The notes beneath the pieces were generated by a model. The model was not told the origin of the DNA. It did no database searches and was given only the letters and a program-made list of their open reading frames with translations. A program made the translations under genes and the position numbers. This document shows, piece after piece, positions 8,697 to 17,234 of a stretch of 64,000 nt of DNA. The first letter of the stretch is position 1. The number at the start of each line of letters is the position of its first letter. The stretch comes from Pontivivens sp032464575 (GTDB taxonomy: Bacteria; Pseudomonadota; Alphaproteobacteria; Rhodobacterales; Rhodobacteraceae): assembly GCA_032464575.1 (NCBI GenBank), contig JAWDKM010000003.1:496001-560000 (forward strand). The letters are read 5' to 3'.

Positions 8697-9497
8697 TCAG
8701 CCGTACTTGCCCGCGATGAAGGCCGCGCAGGCGTCGTCCTGCGGATCGGCGAAGACCCGCGCCGTCCGCCCAAGCTCCCGCAACCGGCCCAGGTGGAAGA
8801 ACGCGGTGCGATCCGCCACCCGCTTCGCCTGCTCCATCGCATGGGTCACCACGATGATCGACATGCGCTCCTTCAGCCGCAGGATCAGCTCCTCCACATG
8901 CCCGGTCGAGATCGGGTCGATCGACCCCGTCGGCTCGTCCATCAATAGCACGTCGGGCCGGGTCGAGAGCGCGCGGGCGATGCACAGCCGCTGCTGCTGC
9001 CCGCCGGACAACTCGGTCCCGTGCATGTCGTGCAGCCGGTCCTTCACCTCGACCCAGAGGTCCGCCTCCTCCAGGCAATGCCGCACCAGCTCGCCCAGCC
9101 CGTGCCGGCGCCGCGCCACGCCGTGGAGCCGTGCGCCATAGGCCACGTTCTCGTAGATGGTGGAGGTGAACGGGTTCGGCTTCTGCGCCACCCAGCCGAA
9201 GCGCCGGCGCAACAGCGGCGGATCGACGGAGCGCGCGTGGATGTCGTGCCCCTCCATCCGGATCGAGCCCGTGATGCGCACGTCGCGCACGTCGTCATGC
9301 ATCCGGTTGAGGCATTTCAGCGCCGTCGTCTTCCCGCACCCGGACGGCCCGATGAACGCGAGGCAGCCAGTGCGATGCAGGTCGAAGCTCACCCGGTCGA
9401 GCGCCTGCTTCTCCCCGTACCACAGCGAAAGCTCCCGCACCTCGATGAGCGGCGTGTCGAGGGCGGCCGCGGGCTGCGCGGCTGGCATCTCGGTCAT
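8697..9497 (-). CDS. PstB-like phosphate ABC transporter ATPase, orphan
   Basis: A 266-aa ABC ATPase. Walker A is FIGPSGCGKTTALKCLNRMHD, the PstB-type sequence; the signature is LSGGQQQRLCIARALS and Walker B is VLLMDEPTGSIDP. In PstB the last element is usually DEPxSALDP, so Gly-Ser-Ile here is a mild deviation. No pstS, pstC, pstA or phoU is beside it, so it would have to use membrane partners encoded elsewhere. The upstream peptide ABC operon ends 183 bp away on the same strand but has its own ATPases. Confidence 0.75.
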   Translation of the reverse strand: MTEMPAAQPAAALDTPLIEVRELSLWYGEKQALDRVSFDLHRTGCLAFIGPSGCGKTTALKCLNRMHDDVRDVRITGSIRMEGHDIHARSVDPPLLRRRFGWVAQKPNPFTSTIYENVAYGARLHGVARRRHGLGELVRHCLEEADLWVEVKDRLHDMHGTELSGGQQQRLCIARALSTRPDVLLMDEPTGSIDPISTGHVEELILRLKERMSIIVVTHAMEQAKRVADRTAFFHLGRLRELGRTARVFADPQDDACAAFIAGKYG

Positions 9498-9680
9498 GGC
9501 GGGCCTCGTCCTGGGTGACGTTGCCGGAGCCTGCCGCGATTCGGGCCGCGAGCGTGTTGATCCAGATCAGTCCGCGGCGCCGCATCCGGCGGGCATATCG
9601 AACCGAAGCCGAAGGGTGCAGGCCCGCCCCTTCTGCCTTGTTCAAATATCCTCCCGCGAAGCGGCCCCCGGAGGGCCCGC

Positions 9681-11768
9681 CTATTCGGCGGCGTGGATCT
9701 CGATCACCGGCTCCATCCGGTCGAGGATCTCCTGCGCGAGGTGGCATTTCACCTGGTGGCCGCTGGCAAGATCACGCATCGGCGGCACCTCGGTCTCGCA
9801 GAGGTTGCCGGGCACCTCCGACTTCCAACGGCAGCGGGTCTGGAACGGGCAGCCCGAGGGCGGGTTCATCGCCGAGGGGATGTCGCCCTCCAGCACGATC
9901 CGCTTCTTCTCCACCCGGGTGTCGGCTATGGGCACGGCCGAGAGCAGCGCCTCGGTATAAGGGTGGTAGGGGGGCGCGAAGACCTGTTCGGTCGTCCCGA
10001 TCTCCACCACGTGGCCCAGATACATGACCAGCACCCGGTCGGCGAGGTAGCGCACGATCGACAGGTCATGGCTGATGAACAGCATCGTCGTGCGGTTCTC
10101 GTTCTGGATGTCGGTCAGAAGCTGCGTGACCGCCGCCTGCACGCTCACGTCGAGGGCGGAGACCGGCTCGTCTGCCACCACCACCTTGGGCGTGCCGGCA
10201 AAGGCCCGCGCGATGCCGATCCGCTGCTTCTGCCCGCCCGACAGCTGGCGCGGCTTGCGGGTGGCGAAGGCGCGCGGCAGCTTCACGAGGTCGAGCAGCT
10301 CCAGCATCTTCTGCTCGCGCTCGGCCACCGTCTCCCCGATGCCGAACTTCTCCAGCACGCGCACGATCTGGTTGCCGATGGTGTGGGAGGGGTTGAGCGT
10401 GTCGAACGGGTTCTGAAAGACCATCTGCACGTCGGAGATGGTCTTCACGTCCCGTTTCTCGATCTCGGTGTCGCCGATCGGCTTGTTGCCGAGCGTGACC
10501 TCGCCGTCCGTCGCCGTCTCCAGCCCCAGCAGCACCTTGGCGAGCGTGGACTTGCCGCAGCCGCTCTCGCCGACGATGGCGAGCGTCTCGCCCTCCTTCG
10601 CCTCGAAGCTCACGGTCTCGTTGGCCTTCACGACGCGCAGCTCGCCGCCGCCGAACATCTTGCTGGCGGCGACCTCGTAGTACTTCCTGAGCCCGTCGAC
10701 CTTGAGGACCACGTCGCCGGAGGTGGCACCCTCGCTCTCCACCGCACCCTCGGGCTTCGCCGCCCAGTCGATCTCCTGCCAGCGCAGGCAGCGCGTCTCG
10801 TGCCGGTCGGCGTCGGGCACCGTGTCCATCGGGATCGCCTGCGCGTCGCAGCGTCCCGCCTCGAAATAGTCGCAGCGCGGCCCGAAATTGCAGCCCGGCG
10901 GCCGCTCGTGGGGCAGGGGGAAGTTGCCCGGGATCGCGATCAGCGGGCGCGCGTTCTTGTCCGCGCCCGGCAGCGGGATCGAGCGGAAGAGGCCCTGCGT
11001 ATAGGGATGACGCATCTTGTCGAAGACGTCCGCGATGGAGCCCGTTTCCACCGCCTCGCCGGAATACATCACGCAGAGCCGGTCGCAGGTCTCCAGCACC
11101 AGGCCCAGATTGTGGGAGATGAAGAGCATCGAGGTGCCGAACTTCTCGCCGAGATCCTTCACCAGATCGACGATCCCGGCCTCCACCGTCACGTCGAGCG
11201 CGGTGGTCGGCTCGTCGAGGATCAGGAGCGAGGGCTTCGACATCAGCGCCATGGCGATCACGATGCGCTGCTGCTGGCCGCCCGAAAGCTGGTGCGGGAA
11301 GGAGCGCAGCATCCGCTCCGGATCGGGCAGGCGCACGGCCTCCACCACCTCCAGCGCCATCTTCCACGCCTCGTCCTTCGAGACGCCTTCGTGGATCATC
11401 GGCACTTCCATGAGCTGCTTGCCGATCTTCATCGCCGGGTTCAGCGAGGCCATGGGCTCCTGGTAGATCATCGCGATCTCGGAGCCGCGGATGTCGCGCA
11501 GCTCCTCCGGCGTCATCTGGCCGAGGTCGCGGCCCTTGAACTTGATCGAGCCGCCGACGATGCGCCCGTTGACGCCGAGGTCCTGCATGACGCCGAGGGC
11601 CACCGTGGACTTGCCGCAGCCGCTCTCGCCCACCAGCCCCATCGCCTCGCCCGGCTGGACGGTGCAGGAGAAGTCCATGACCGCCGGGATCTCGCCTGCA
11701 CGGGTGAAGAAGGAGATGGAAAGGTTCTCGATCTCGAGGACAGGGCCGTCATAGTCCCATTTGGTCAT
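9681..11768 (-). CDS. Peptide-type ABC transporter, fused double ATPase (DppD-DppF)
   Basis: A 695-aa protein with two complete ABC ATPase modules in one chain. Each half has Walker A GESGCGKST, a signature LSGGQQQRI or LSGGQKQRIG, a Walker B (LLILDEPTTALD and VVVADEPVSALD), and the Cys-rich oligopeptide-family C-terminal segment (CNFGPRCDYFEAGRC and CPFQTRCRWKSE). It powers import by the two permeases upstream. The start MTKWDYDGP at 11768 has GGAGAG upstream; the longer upstream frame reads into a REP-like hairpin. It is the last gene of the four-gene importer operon. Confidence 0.92.
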   Translation of the reverse strand: MTKWDYDGPVLEIENLSISFFTRAGEIPAVMDFSCTVQPGEAMGLVGESGCGKSTVALGVMQDLGVNGRIVGGSIKFKGRDLGQMTPEELRDIRGSEIAMIYQEPMASLNPAMKIGKQLMEVPMIHEGVSKDEAWKMALEVVEAVRLPDPERMLRSFPHQLSGGQQQRIVIAMALMSKPSLLILDEPTTALDVTVEAGIVDLVKDLGEKFGTSMLFISHNLGLVLETCDRLCVMYSGEAVETGSIADVFDKMRHPYTQGLFRSIPLPGADKNARPLIAIPGNFPLPHERPPGCNFGPRCDYFEAGRCDAQAIPMDTVPDADRHETRCLRWQEIDWAAKPEGAVESEGATSGDVVLKVDGLRKYYEVAASKMFGGGELRVVKANETVSFEAKEGETLAIVGESGCGKSTLAKVLLGLETATDGEVTLGNKPIGDTEIEKRDVKTISDVQMVFQNPFDTLNPSHTIGNQIVRVLEKFGIGETVAEREQKMLELLDLVKLPRAFATRKPRQLSGGQKQRIGIARAFAGTPKVVVADEPVSALDVSVQAAVTQLLTDIQNENRTTMLFISHDLSIVRYLADRVLVMYLGHVVEIGTTEQVFAPPYHPYTEALLSAVPIADTRVEKKRIVLEGDIPSAMNPPSGCPFQTRCRWKSEVPGNLCETEVPPMRDLASGHQVKCHLAQEILDRMEPVIEIHAAE

Positions 11769-11786
11769 GTTTCTCTCTCCACGCTG

Positions 11787-11842
11787 TTCCGGGCTTGACC
11801 CGGAACCTCGCCGAGCCATCGAGGCTCCGGCCTTCGCCGGAG
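11787..11842. repeat. Two REP-like hairpins inside the ABC operon
   Basis: TTCCGGG-cttga-CCCGGAA (11787-11805) and CTCCGGC-cttc-GCCGGAG (11825-11842) are two perfect 7-bp stem-loops in the 84-bp gap between the second permease and the ATPase gene. Such elements often stabilise or attenuate mRNA segments in operons. Confidence 0.6.
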
Positions 11843-11852
11843 CAGCGGGTTT

Positions 11853-13016
11853 CTAGTCTTTGAGGCTCTGCTCACGAAGCGAGTCCGCCAGCAGGTTCAG
11901 CCCCAGTACCAGGCTCATCAGGGCCAGCGCCGGGGGCAGGGCGATGTGCTCGACCGAGCGCCAGACCTTGCGGCCCTCGTTGATCGAGAGGCCCCAGTCC
12001 GGGCTCTCGGGCGAGACGCCGAGGCCGAAATAGCCCAGCGTGCCCAGAAGGATCGTGGTGTAGCCGATGCGCAGGCACAGATCGACGATCAGCGGACCGC
12101 GCGCATTGGGCAGGATCTCCCACAGCATGATGTACCAGGGCCGCTCGCCCCGCGTCTGGGCCGCGGCCACGTAGTCCCGCGTCTTGATGTCCATCGTCAG
12201 GCCCCGGACGATGCGGAACACCGTGGGCGAGTTCACGAACACGACCGAGACGAAGATGTTCAGCGTGTTGGGATCCATCGAGAAGATGCCCAGTGGGTCC
12301 GCATTGAACGCGAGCCCCGCATAGATCCACCCGCCGAAGCCGATGACGCAGGCGAGCTGGATCCACAGGATGTCCGGCCGCGTGGCATAGCGCGAGTAGA
12401 AGAACATCACGAAGAAGATGATCGGGAACAGGAACAGGATCGCAGCCATTGCAACTGGGATCGGCGTCTCCCGAATGCCCGGCGTGACCAGCAGGTAGAA
12501 GAGCAGGATCACCGGAAACGCCAGCACGAGATTGGCGAGGAAGGTCAGCACCGTATCGACGCGCCCCCCGTAGAAGCCCGCCGGCAGGCCCAGCGTGATC
12601 CCCACCATGAAGGCGAAGATCGTCGCCGCCGGCGCGATGGCCAGCACCGTCTGGGAACCCTTGAGCAGGCGCGAGAACACGTCGCGCGCCAGCGTGTCCC
12701 CGCCGAAGAGGTAGTAGCCATAGGCCTCCCCCTCCGGCGTCGGCGTGCCTGGCACCGCGTTCTTCATGCCCGAGATCACGGTCTGCGTCGCATCGAAGGG
12801 GGCGACCACATCGGCCAGCAGCGCGGTGAAGATCCAGAAGAGGATCAGGAACAGCCCCACGATGCCGACCCAGCTGTCGTAGAGCTGACCGTAGAGCCCC
12901 AGCCGCTTGCGCACCACGAAGCTCGCGCCCATCAAGACCGCCAGCGCCAGCCAGACGGGCCAGAGCAGGACGCCCGCGCGTGCGAAGATGCTTCCGAAAC
13001 CGATGACGTCTTCCAT
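11853..13016 (-). CDS. Peptide-type ABC transporter permease, DppC-like, long form
   Basis: A 387-aa inner-membrane protein. The C-terminal half carries the binding-protein-dependent transport signature (YVAAAQTRGERPWYIMLWEILPNARGPLIVD, with the EAA-type Gly). DppC/OppC proteins are usually near 300 residues. This one has two added blocks: an extra N-terminal hydrophobic segment and about 70 residues between the first TMD helices, including FPIIFFVMFFYSRYA and ACVIGFGGWIYAGLAF. It lies 13 bp downstream of the DppB-like gene. Confidence 0.88.
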   Translation of the reverse strand: MEDVIGFGSIFARAGVLLWPVWLALAVLMGASFVVRKRLGLYGQLYDSWVGIVGLFLILFWIFTALLADVVAPFDATQTVISGMKNAVPGTPTPEGEAYGYYLFGGDTLARDVFSRLLKGSQTVLAIAPAATIFAFMVGITLGLPAGFYGGRVDTVLTFLANLVLAFPVILLFYLLVTPGIRETPIPVAMAAILFLFPIIFFVMFFYSRYATRPDILWIQLACVIGFGGWIYAGLAFNADPLGIFSMDPNTLNIFVSVVFVNSPTVFRIVRGLTMDIKTRDYVAAAQTRGERPWYIMLWEILPNARGPLIVDLCLRIGYTTILLGTLGYFGLGVSPESPDWGLSINEGRKVWRSVEHIALPPALALMSLVLGLNLLADSLREQSLKD

Positions 13017-13029
13017 TGCGCCCTCCGCC

Positions 13030-14001
13030 TTACTTCACGCGGATGCGCGGGTTGAGATAGACATAGCCGATGTCGGAGATGAGCTGCGTGATCAGCACCA
13101 CGGCCACCGACACGATCGAGCAGGCGAGCAGCAGGTCGATGTCGTTGTTCTCCGCGGCCTGCACCAGCGCGAGGCCGAAGCCCCTGTAGTTGAACATGCT
13201 CTCCACGATCACGACACCGGTCAGCAGCCAGGGGAACTGGAGCATGATGACGGTGAAGGGCGCGATCAGCGCGTTGCGCAGCGCATGGCGGATCACGATG
13301 GTGCGGAACGCCACGCCCTTCAGCCGCGCGGTGCGGATGTACTGCGCCGTCATGACCTCGGCCATCGAGGCCCGCGTCATCCGCGCGATGTAGCCCATGC
13401 CGTAGAAGGCCATGGTGATCACCGGCAGCGTGAAGTTGTAGAAGGTGATGTTGAGCCCGTCGCGTCCCGTGGCCGAGGCGGCGGAGCCGTTGAGGTGGAA
13501 ATCTCCGAACCACTCCCGAAAGAGGCTCGCGAAGACCACCGTGAAGATGATGCCCGACACGTATTCCGGCGTCGCCGTGGACGAGATCGCGAAGAAGGAG
13601 AGCGACCGGTCCGTGCGCGAACCCTCCCGCATCCCGGCAAGCACGCCCACCAGCAGGGCGGAGGGGACCATCACGATCATCACCCAGAACATCAGCGCGC
13701 CGGTGGCCTTCAGCCGCTCGCCGATCAGCGGGGCGACATCCTCGTTGAACCGGCTCGAGCGGCCCAGATCGCCCTGCAGGACGCCGCCGAGCCAGTCGAA
13801 GTACCGCTCGAAGAAGGGCCGGGCATAGCCGCGATCCGCCAGCCAGTTCTGAACCTCCTCCGGCGTCATGCGCATGTTGCCCTCGGACAGGGCGAGCTTG
13901 ATGAGGTTGGGTTCGAGGTTGGTGAGATAGAAGACGACAAGCGTCAGGGCGAACATGGTCAGCAGCATCACGCCGAAGCGTTTGAGGATGAAGATCAGCA
14001 T
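13030..14001 (-). CDS. Peptide-type ABC transporter permease, DppB-like
   Basis: A 323-aa permease starting MLIFILKRFGVMLLTMFALTLVVF, the standard first helix of DppB/OppB. It has a periplasmic domain after helix 1 and the EAA loop YIRTARLKGVAFRTIVIRHALRNALI, which contacts the ATPase. It pairs with the DppC-like protein downstream and follows the substrate-binding protein gene by 76 bp. Confidence 0.92.
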   Translation of the reverse strand: MLIFILKRFGVMLLTMFALTLVVFYLTNLEPNLIKLALSEGNMRMTPEEVQNWLADRGYARPFFERYFDWLGGVLQGDLGRSSRFNEDVAPLIGERLKATGALMFWVMIVMVPSALLVGVLAGMREGSRTDRSLSFFAISSTATPEYVSGIIFTVVFASLFREWFGDFHLNGSAASATGRDGLNITFYNFTLPVITMAFYGMGYIARMTRASMAEVMTAQYIRTARLKGVAFRTIVIRHALRNALIAPFTVIMLQFPWLLTGVVIVESMFNYRGFGLALVQAAENNDIDLLLACSIVSVAVVLITQLISDIGYVYLNPRIRVK

Positions 14002-14077
14002 GTAGGTCCTGTCGCTGGTGGCGTTCTATGGATGTGGCCGCGCCCCCGTCGGGGACGCGGCGATCGCTCGGCGCGGC

Positions 14078-15718
14078 TCAGCCGAGCCAGGTGTCGTTGA
14101 AGTACATCTCGAAGGTCGGATGGATGCCGTAGCCCTGCACGTTGTCCGTCATGTGCGCGAAGGTCGAGCGCCAGTAGGGCTGCACCAGGACACCGCTGTC
14201 CTGCAGCATCCCCTGGATCTCCGCCATCAGCTCGCGCCGCGCCTCCACGTCCGGGATGGCCAGCGCCTGGCCGAGCTTCTCGTCGAACTCGGGGTTGGAG
14301 TAGCCCGTCTCGTTCCACGGCTCGCCGGAGCGGTAGGCAAGGGCGAGCACCTGCACGCCCAGCGGCCGCTGGTTCCACTCGGTGGCGGAGAACGGATAGC
14401 TCGTCCAGTCGTTCCAGAACGTGGCCCCCGGGATCACCGTGCGCGTCACGTTCATGCCCGCATCGCGCATCTGCGCCGCGCAGGCATCCGCCGTGATCGT
14501 GTTGAAGTTCCCGTCGATCGAGATGATCTCGAACTCCGTATCGGCGTGGCCCGCCTGCTCCAGCAATTCCATCGCCCGCTCCGGATCGCGGGAGATGGGG
14601 GGAAGCTCCGCATATTCCGGATGCATCGGACCGACATGGTGGTTTTCCGCGACGAGGCCGCGGCCGGAATGGCCCAGCTCCAGCAGCACGTTGTTGTCCA
14701 CGGCGAGCTGGATCGCGTTGCGCACCTCCTTCACGTCGTAGGGGGCCTGGTTGACGTTCATGCGCAGGCAGACGGTGTTCGCCGTCGCCACCTCGGACTT
14801 CGTCATGCCGATGTCGTCGAGGATGTCCACGAATTCCGACTCGGTCTCGTAGTTGACGTTGATCTCCTCGGACTCGAAGGCCGCGATCTCAGCCGACTTG
14901 TCGGTGCCGTAGTCGTAGAACTCGATGGCATCGAGGTAGACCTCGGGCCCCCAGTACTCCTCCGCCGGACGCTTGGAGTAGATCGCGCGCTGGCCGACGG
15001 CGAGCTCCTCCAGCAGGAACGGGCCGGTGCCGATCGGCACCTCGGAGATCGGCTGGGATCCGTCGAAGGACCGGTGGACGATCAGGGCGGGGTAGTCGGC
15101 CATGCCCGGAATGATCGTGATGTCGGGCCGCGGCAGGATCAGGCGGATCGTGTGGTCGTCCACGATCTCCACCACGCCGTCGGCCAGTTCGCCGGTCTCG
15201 TCGTCGATCAGCGTCGCCATGCGGCCGGCCATGGAGTTGCCCTCGGCCCCGCGCTCGCACCACCGCCGGATGTTGTGGACCACATCCTCGGAGGTGAAGG
15301 CGTCCCCGTTGGTCCAGGTCGCGCCCTGCCGGAGGTTGAGGGTGTATTCGGTCGCGTCCTCGTTGGCCTCCCAGCTTTCCAGGAGCATCGGCTCGAACGT
15401 GAAGTCGCGGGTGTAGCGCACCAGACTTTCGAGGAACTGGCGGCCCAGGTTGCCCTTCTCCGACCAGTCGAACACGCGCGGGTCGTCGATGGGCAGTATG
15501 TCCATCGAAACGCGCAGCGTGCCGCCCATCTCGCCCGACCGGTCCTGCGCGAACGCGGGCTTGGTGCCCAGCATCGCGTAGGCGCCGGCCGTGCTCATGC
15601 CGAGTGCGGTCGCCATGGCGAGGAACTCGCGGCGGTCCAGCTTGCCGGACCTCGCATCCTCCGCCAGGCCCGCGACCCGTGCATGGACAGGCTTGTCGTT
15701 CAGCGTTTGCTTGGTCAT
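14078..15718 (-). CDS. Peptide/opine-type ABC transporter substrate-binding protein
   Basis: A 546-aa SBP_bac_5 family periplasmic binding protein. It begins with a long N-region and the twin-arginine-like motif DRREFLAMATALGMS followed by a hydrophobic core and AFA cleavage site near residue 57, suggesting Tat export. The mature part has the family features TLNLRQGATWTNGDAFTSEDV and RNAIQLAVDNN. It is first in the importer operon and is the specificity component; the ligand cannot be told from sequence. A likely promoter region lies in the 303-bp gap upstream. Confidence 0.9.
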   Translation of the reverse strand: MTKQTLNDKPVHARVAGLAEDARSGKLDRREFLAMATALGMSTAGAYAMLGTKPAFAQDRSGEMGGTLRVSMDILPIDDPRVFDWSEKGNLGRQFLESLVRYTRDFTFEPMLLESWEANEDATEYTLNLRQGATWTNGDAFTSEDVVHNIRRWCERGAEGNSMAGRMATLIDDETGELADGVVEIVDDHTIRLILPRPDITIIPGMADYPALIVHRSFDGSQPISEVPIGTGPFLLEELAVGQRAIYSKRPAEEYWGPEVYLDAIEFYDYGTDKSAEIAAFESEEINVNYETESEFVDILDDIGMTKSEVATANTVCLRMNVNQAPYDVKEVRNAIQLAVDNNVLLELGHSGRGLVAENHHVGPMHPEYAELPPISRDPERAMELLEQAGHADTEFEIISIDGNFNTITADACAAQMRDAGMNVTRTVIPGATFWNDWTSYPFSATEWNQRPLGVQVLALAYRSGEPWNETGYSNPEFDEKLGQALAIPDVEARRELMAEIQGMLQDSGVLVQPYWRSTFAHMTDNVQGYGIHPTFEMYFNDTWLG

Positions 15719-16021
15719 TTGGTTCTCCCTAACCGACCATAGGGCCCGCGCGCCGATGCGGCGGGCTGAATTCTCGTCCGGTCATCCGAAGCGGTTTGAT
15801 GCTTCTCGCGACACCGTTCCCTGCGGGCCTCGTTCTAGTCTTTTGTGCGCGCCCGTCCTCATTGAGGAAAATCTCCTGACAAAGGTCAACAGCCCGCGGC
15901 GGAAAACGCGGCGCATTTGCGACACGGACTTGTCCGTGAGCGACGGATTTGCACGGTAGGCAAGGGTCACGAAATTGTGCGACGCGGCAAGGCAGCGCAA
16001 TCTTGTGGCGCATTTCGCGAT
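15719..16021. promoter_or_regulatory. Intergenic region upstream of the ABC importer operon, with a perfect palindrome
   Basis: No gene is visible in these 303 bp. CACGGAC-tt-GTCCGTG (15923-15938) is a perfect 7+7 inverted repeat, a size and symmetry typical of a repressor site. On the minus strand a TTGACC hexamer lies nearer the operon but has only a weak -10 partner. Confidence 0.4.
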
Positions 16022-17188
16022 TCAGAGGTGCACCGGCAGCGCCTCCAGCCCGCGGAAGTGCCACCGGTCGGCGAAGGTCGGCGAGGCGGCGAGGGCGAGC
16101 TCCGGCAGCCGCTCGATCAGGATCGGCAGCGCCGTCGCCATTTCCAGCCGCGCGAGCGGTGCGCCGACGCAGAAATGGAGCCCCGCGCCGAAGCTCACCT
16201 GCGCCTTCGCATCTCGCCCCGGATCGAAGCGGTCGGGCCCCTGAAAGACCTCGGCATCACGGTTGGCCGAGGCGAGCAGCAGCCCCACCTGCTCCCCCTT
16301 GGCGAAGCGATGGCCCGCAACCTCTACCTCCTCCATCGCGTAGCGGGTAAAGAGGTGCAGCGGCGGGTCGTGGCGCAGGATCTCCTCGGTCAGTTTGTCG
16401 GGATCATGCGGGCGCCACAGCCCCTCGGTCATCAGCGTGCGCACCCCGTTGCCGAGCGCGTGCACCGTCGCTTCGTGGCCCGCGTTGAGCAACAGGATGC
16501 AGGTCGCGACCAGCTCGTCGGGCGAAAGCCGGTCGCCATCCGCCTCCGCCGCGATCAGGTGGCTGATCAGGTCGTCCCGCGGCTCCGCCCGGCGCCGCTC
16601 GATATAGCCGCGCAGATAGGCGGAGAAGGCCTGCGTCGCCTCGACCGCCCGCCGCTCGACCTCCGCATCGCGGCGCACCTGATACATGGCGACCATGGCG
16701 TGCGACCAGGCGAGCAGGTCGCCCGCCTTCTCCTCAGGCACCCCCAACAGGCGACAGATCACGATGACCGGCAACCGCTCGCAGAACCGCGAGATCAGGT
16801 CGTCGCCGTCGCGCAGCCTGTCGATCAGCTCATGCGACAGCACCGCGATCTCGGGCCCCAGAGCCGCGATCCGGCGCGAGGTGAAGGCGCGCAGCACCAG
16901 CCCGCGCAATCGCGTGTGCTCCGGCGGCTCCCGCTCCAGCATCGACAGGCGATCGACGGCGTAGAACGGCTCCAGATGCGCCGGCACGGGCCGCGGAAAC
17001 GGGTTCTCCCGCCCGAAGCGCCGGTCGCGCAAGAGGGCCGAGACCTCCGCATGGCGCGGCGCCACGATCAGGTCCAGCTCCTCCCAGCGGACGAGCGGGC
17101 CGAGCCCGCGCAGCTCCGCATATGCGGGGTAGGGATCCTGCACGAACCCGGCATCGCGCGGCGACTGGGCGAAGCGCGGCAGGGTCAT
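16022..17188 (-). CDS. Cytochrome P450
   Basis: A 388-aa soluble bacterial P450. The heme-ligand loop is FGAGLHFCVGAPLARLE with Cys near residue 340; the K-helix ExxR is EILR; the PERF-like segment is PDRFDPGRD. The I-helix reads LLNAGHEATVHALGNG: the conserved acid-Thr pair (GHET or GxDT) is Glu-Ala, so the proton-relay Thr is replaced by Ala, as in P450eryF (AGFEAS). The start at 17188 (MTLPRFAQSP) is set by homology, as no clear ribosome site is present. No ferredoxin or reductase gene is next to it. Substrate unknown. Confidence 0.9.
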   Translation of the reverse strand: MTLPRFAQSPRDAGFVQDPYPAYAELRGLGPLVRWEELDLIVAPRHAEVSALLRDRRFGRENPFPRPVPAHLEPFYAVDRLSMLEREPPEHTRLRGLVLRAFTSRRIAALGPEIAVLSHELIDRLRDGDDLISRFCERLPVIVICRLLGVPEEKAGDLLAWSHAMVAMYQVRRDAEVERRAVEATQAFSAYLRGYIERRRAEPRDDLISHLIAAEADGDRLSPDELVATCILLLNAGHEATVHALGNGVRTLMTEGLWRPHDPDKLTEEILRHDPPLHLFTRYAMEEVEVAGHRFAKGEQVGLLLASANRDAEVFQGPDRFDPGRDAKAQVSFGAGLHFCVGAPLARLEMATALPILIERLPELALAASPTFADRWHFRGLEALPVHL

Positions 17189-17195
17189 GCGGCGG

Positions 17196-17232
17196 GACCG
17201 CCTCCGGCGGGCGTATTTGGACAAAGAAGAAG
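17196..17232 (+). repeat. Copy of the dispersed GCCTCCGGCGGG element
   Basis: GCCTCCGGCGGGCGTATTTGG followed by ACAAAGAAGAAG, a full copy of the element. It sits between the P450 start and the end of the upstream PLP-enzyme gene. Confidence 0.7.
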
Positions 17233-17234
17233 GG

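Noticed and set aside
9693..11798. Long open frames antisense to the double ATPase gene, and similar ones antisense to nrdJ, MscS, uvrA and the substrate-binding protein
   Set aside because: They give His/Arg/Asp-rich translations without motifs, as expected from the opposite strand of high-GC genes, while the sense frames carry full catalytic motifs.
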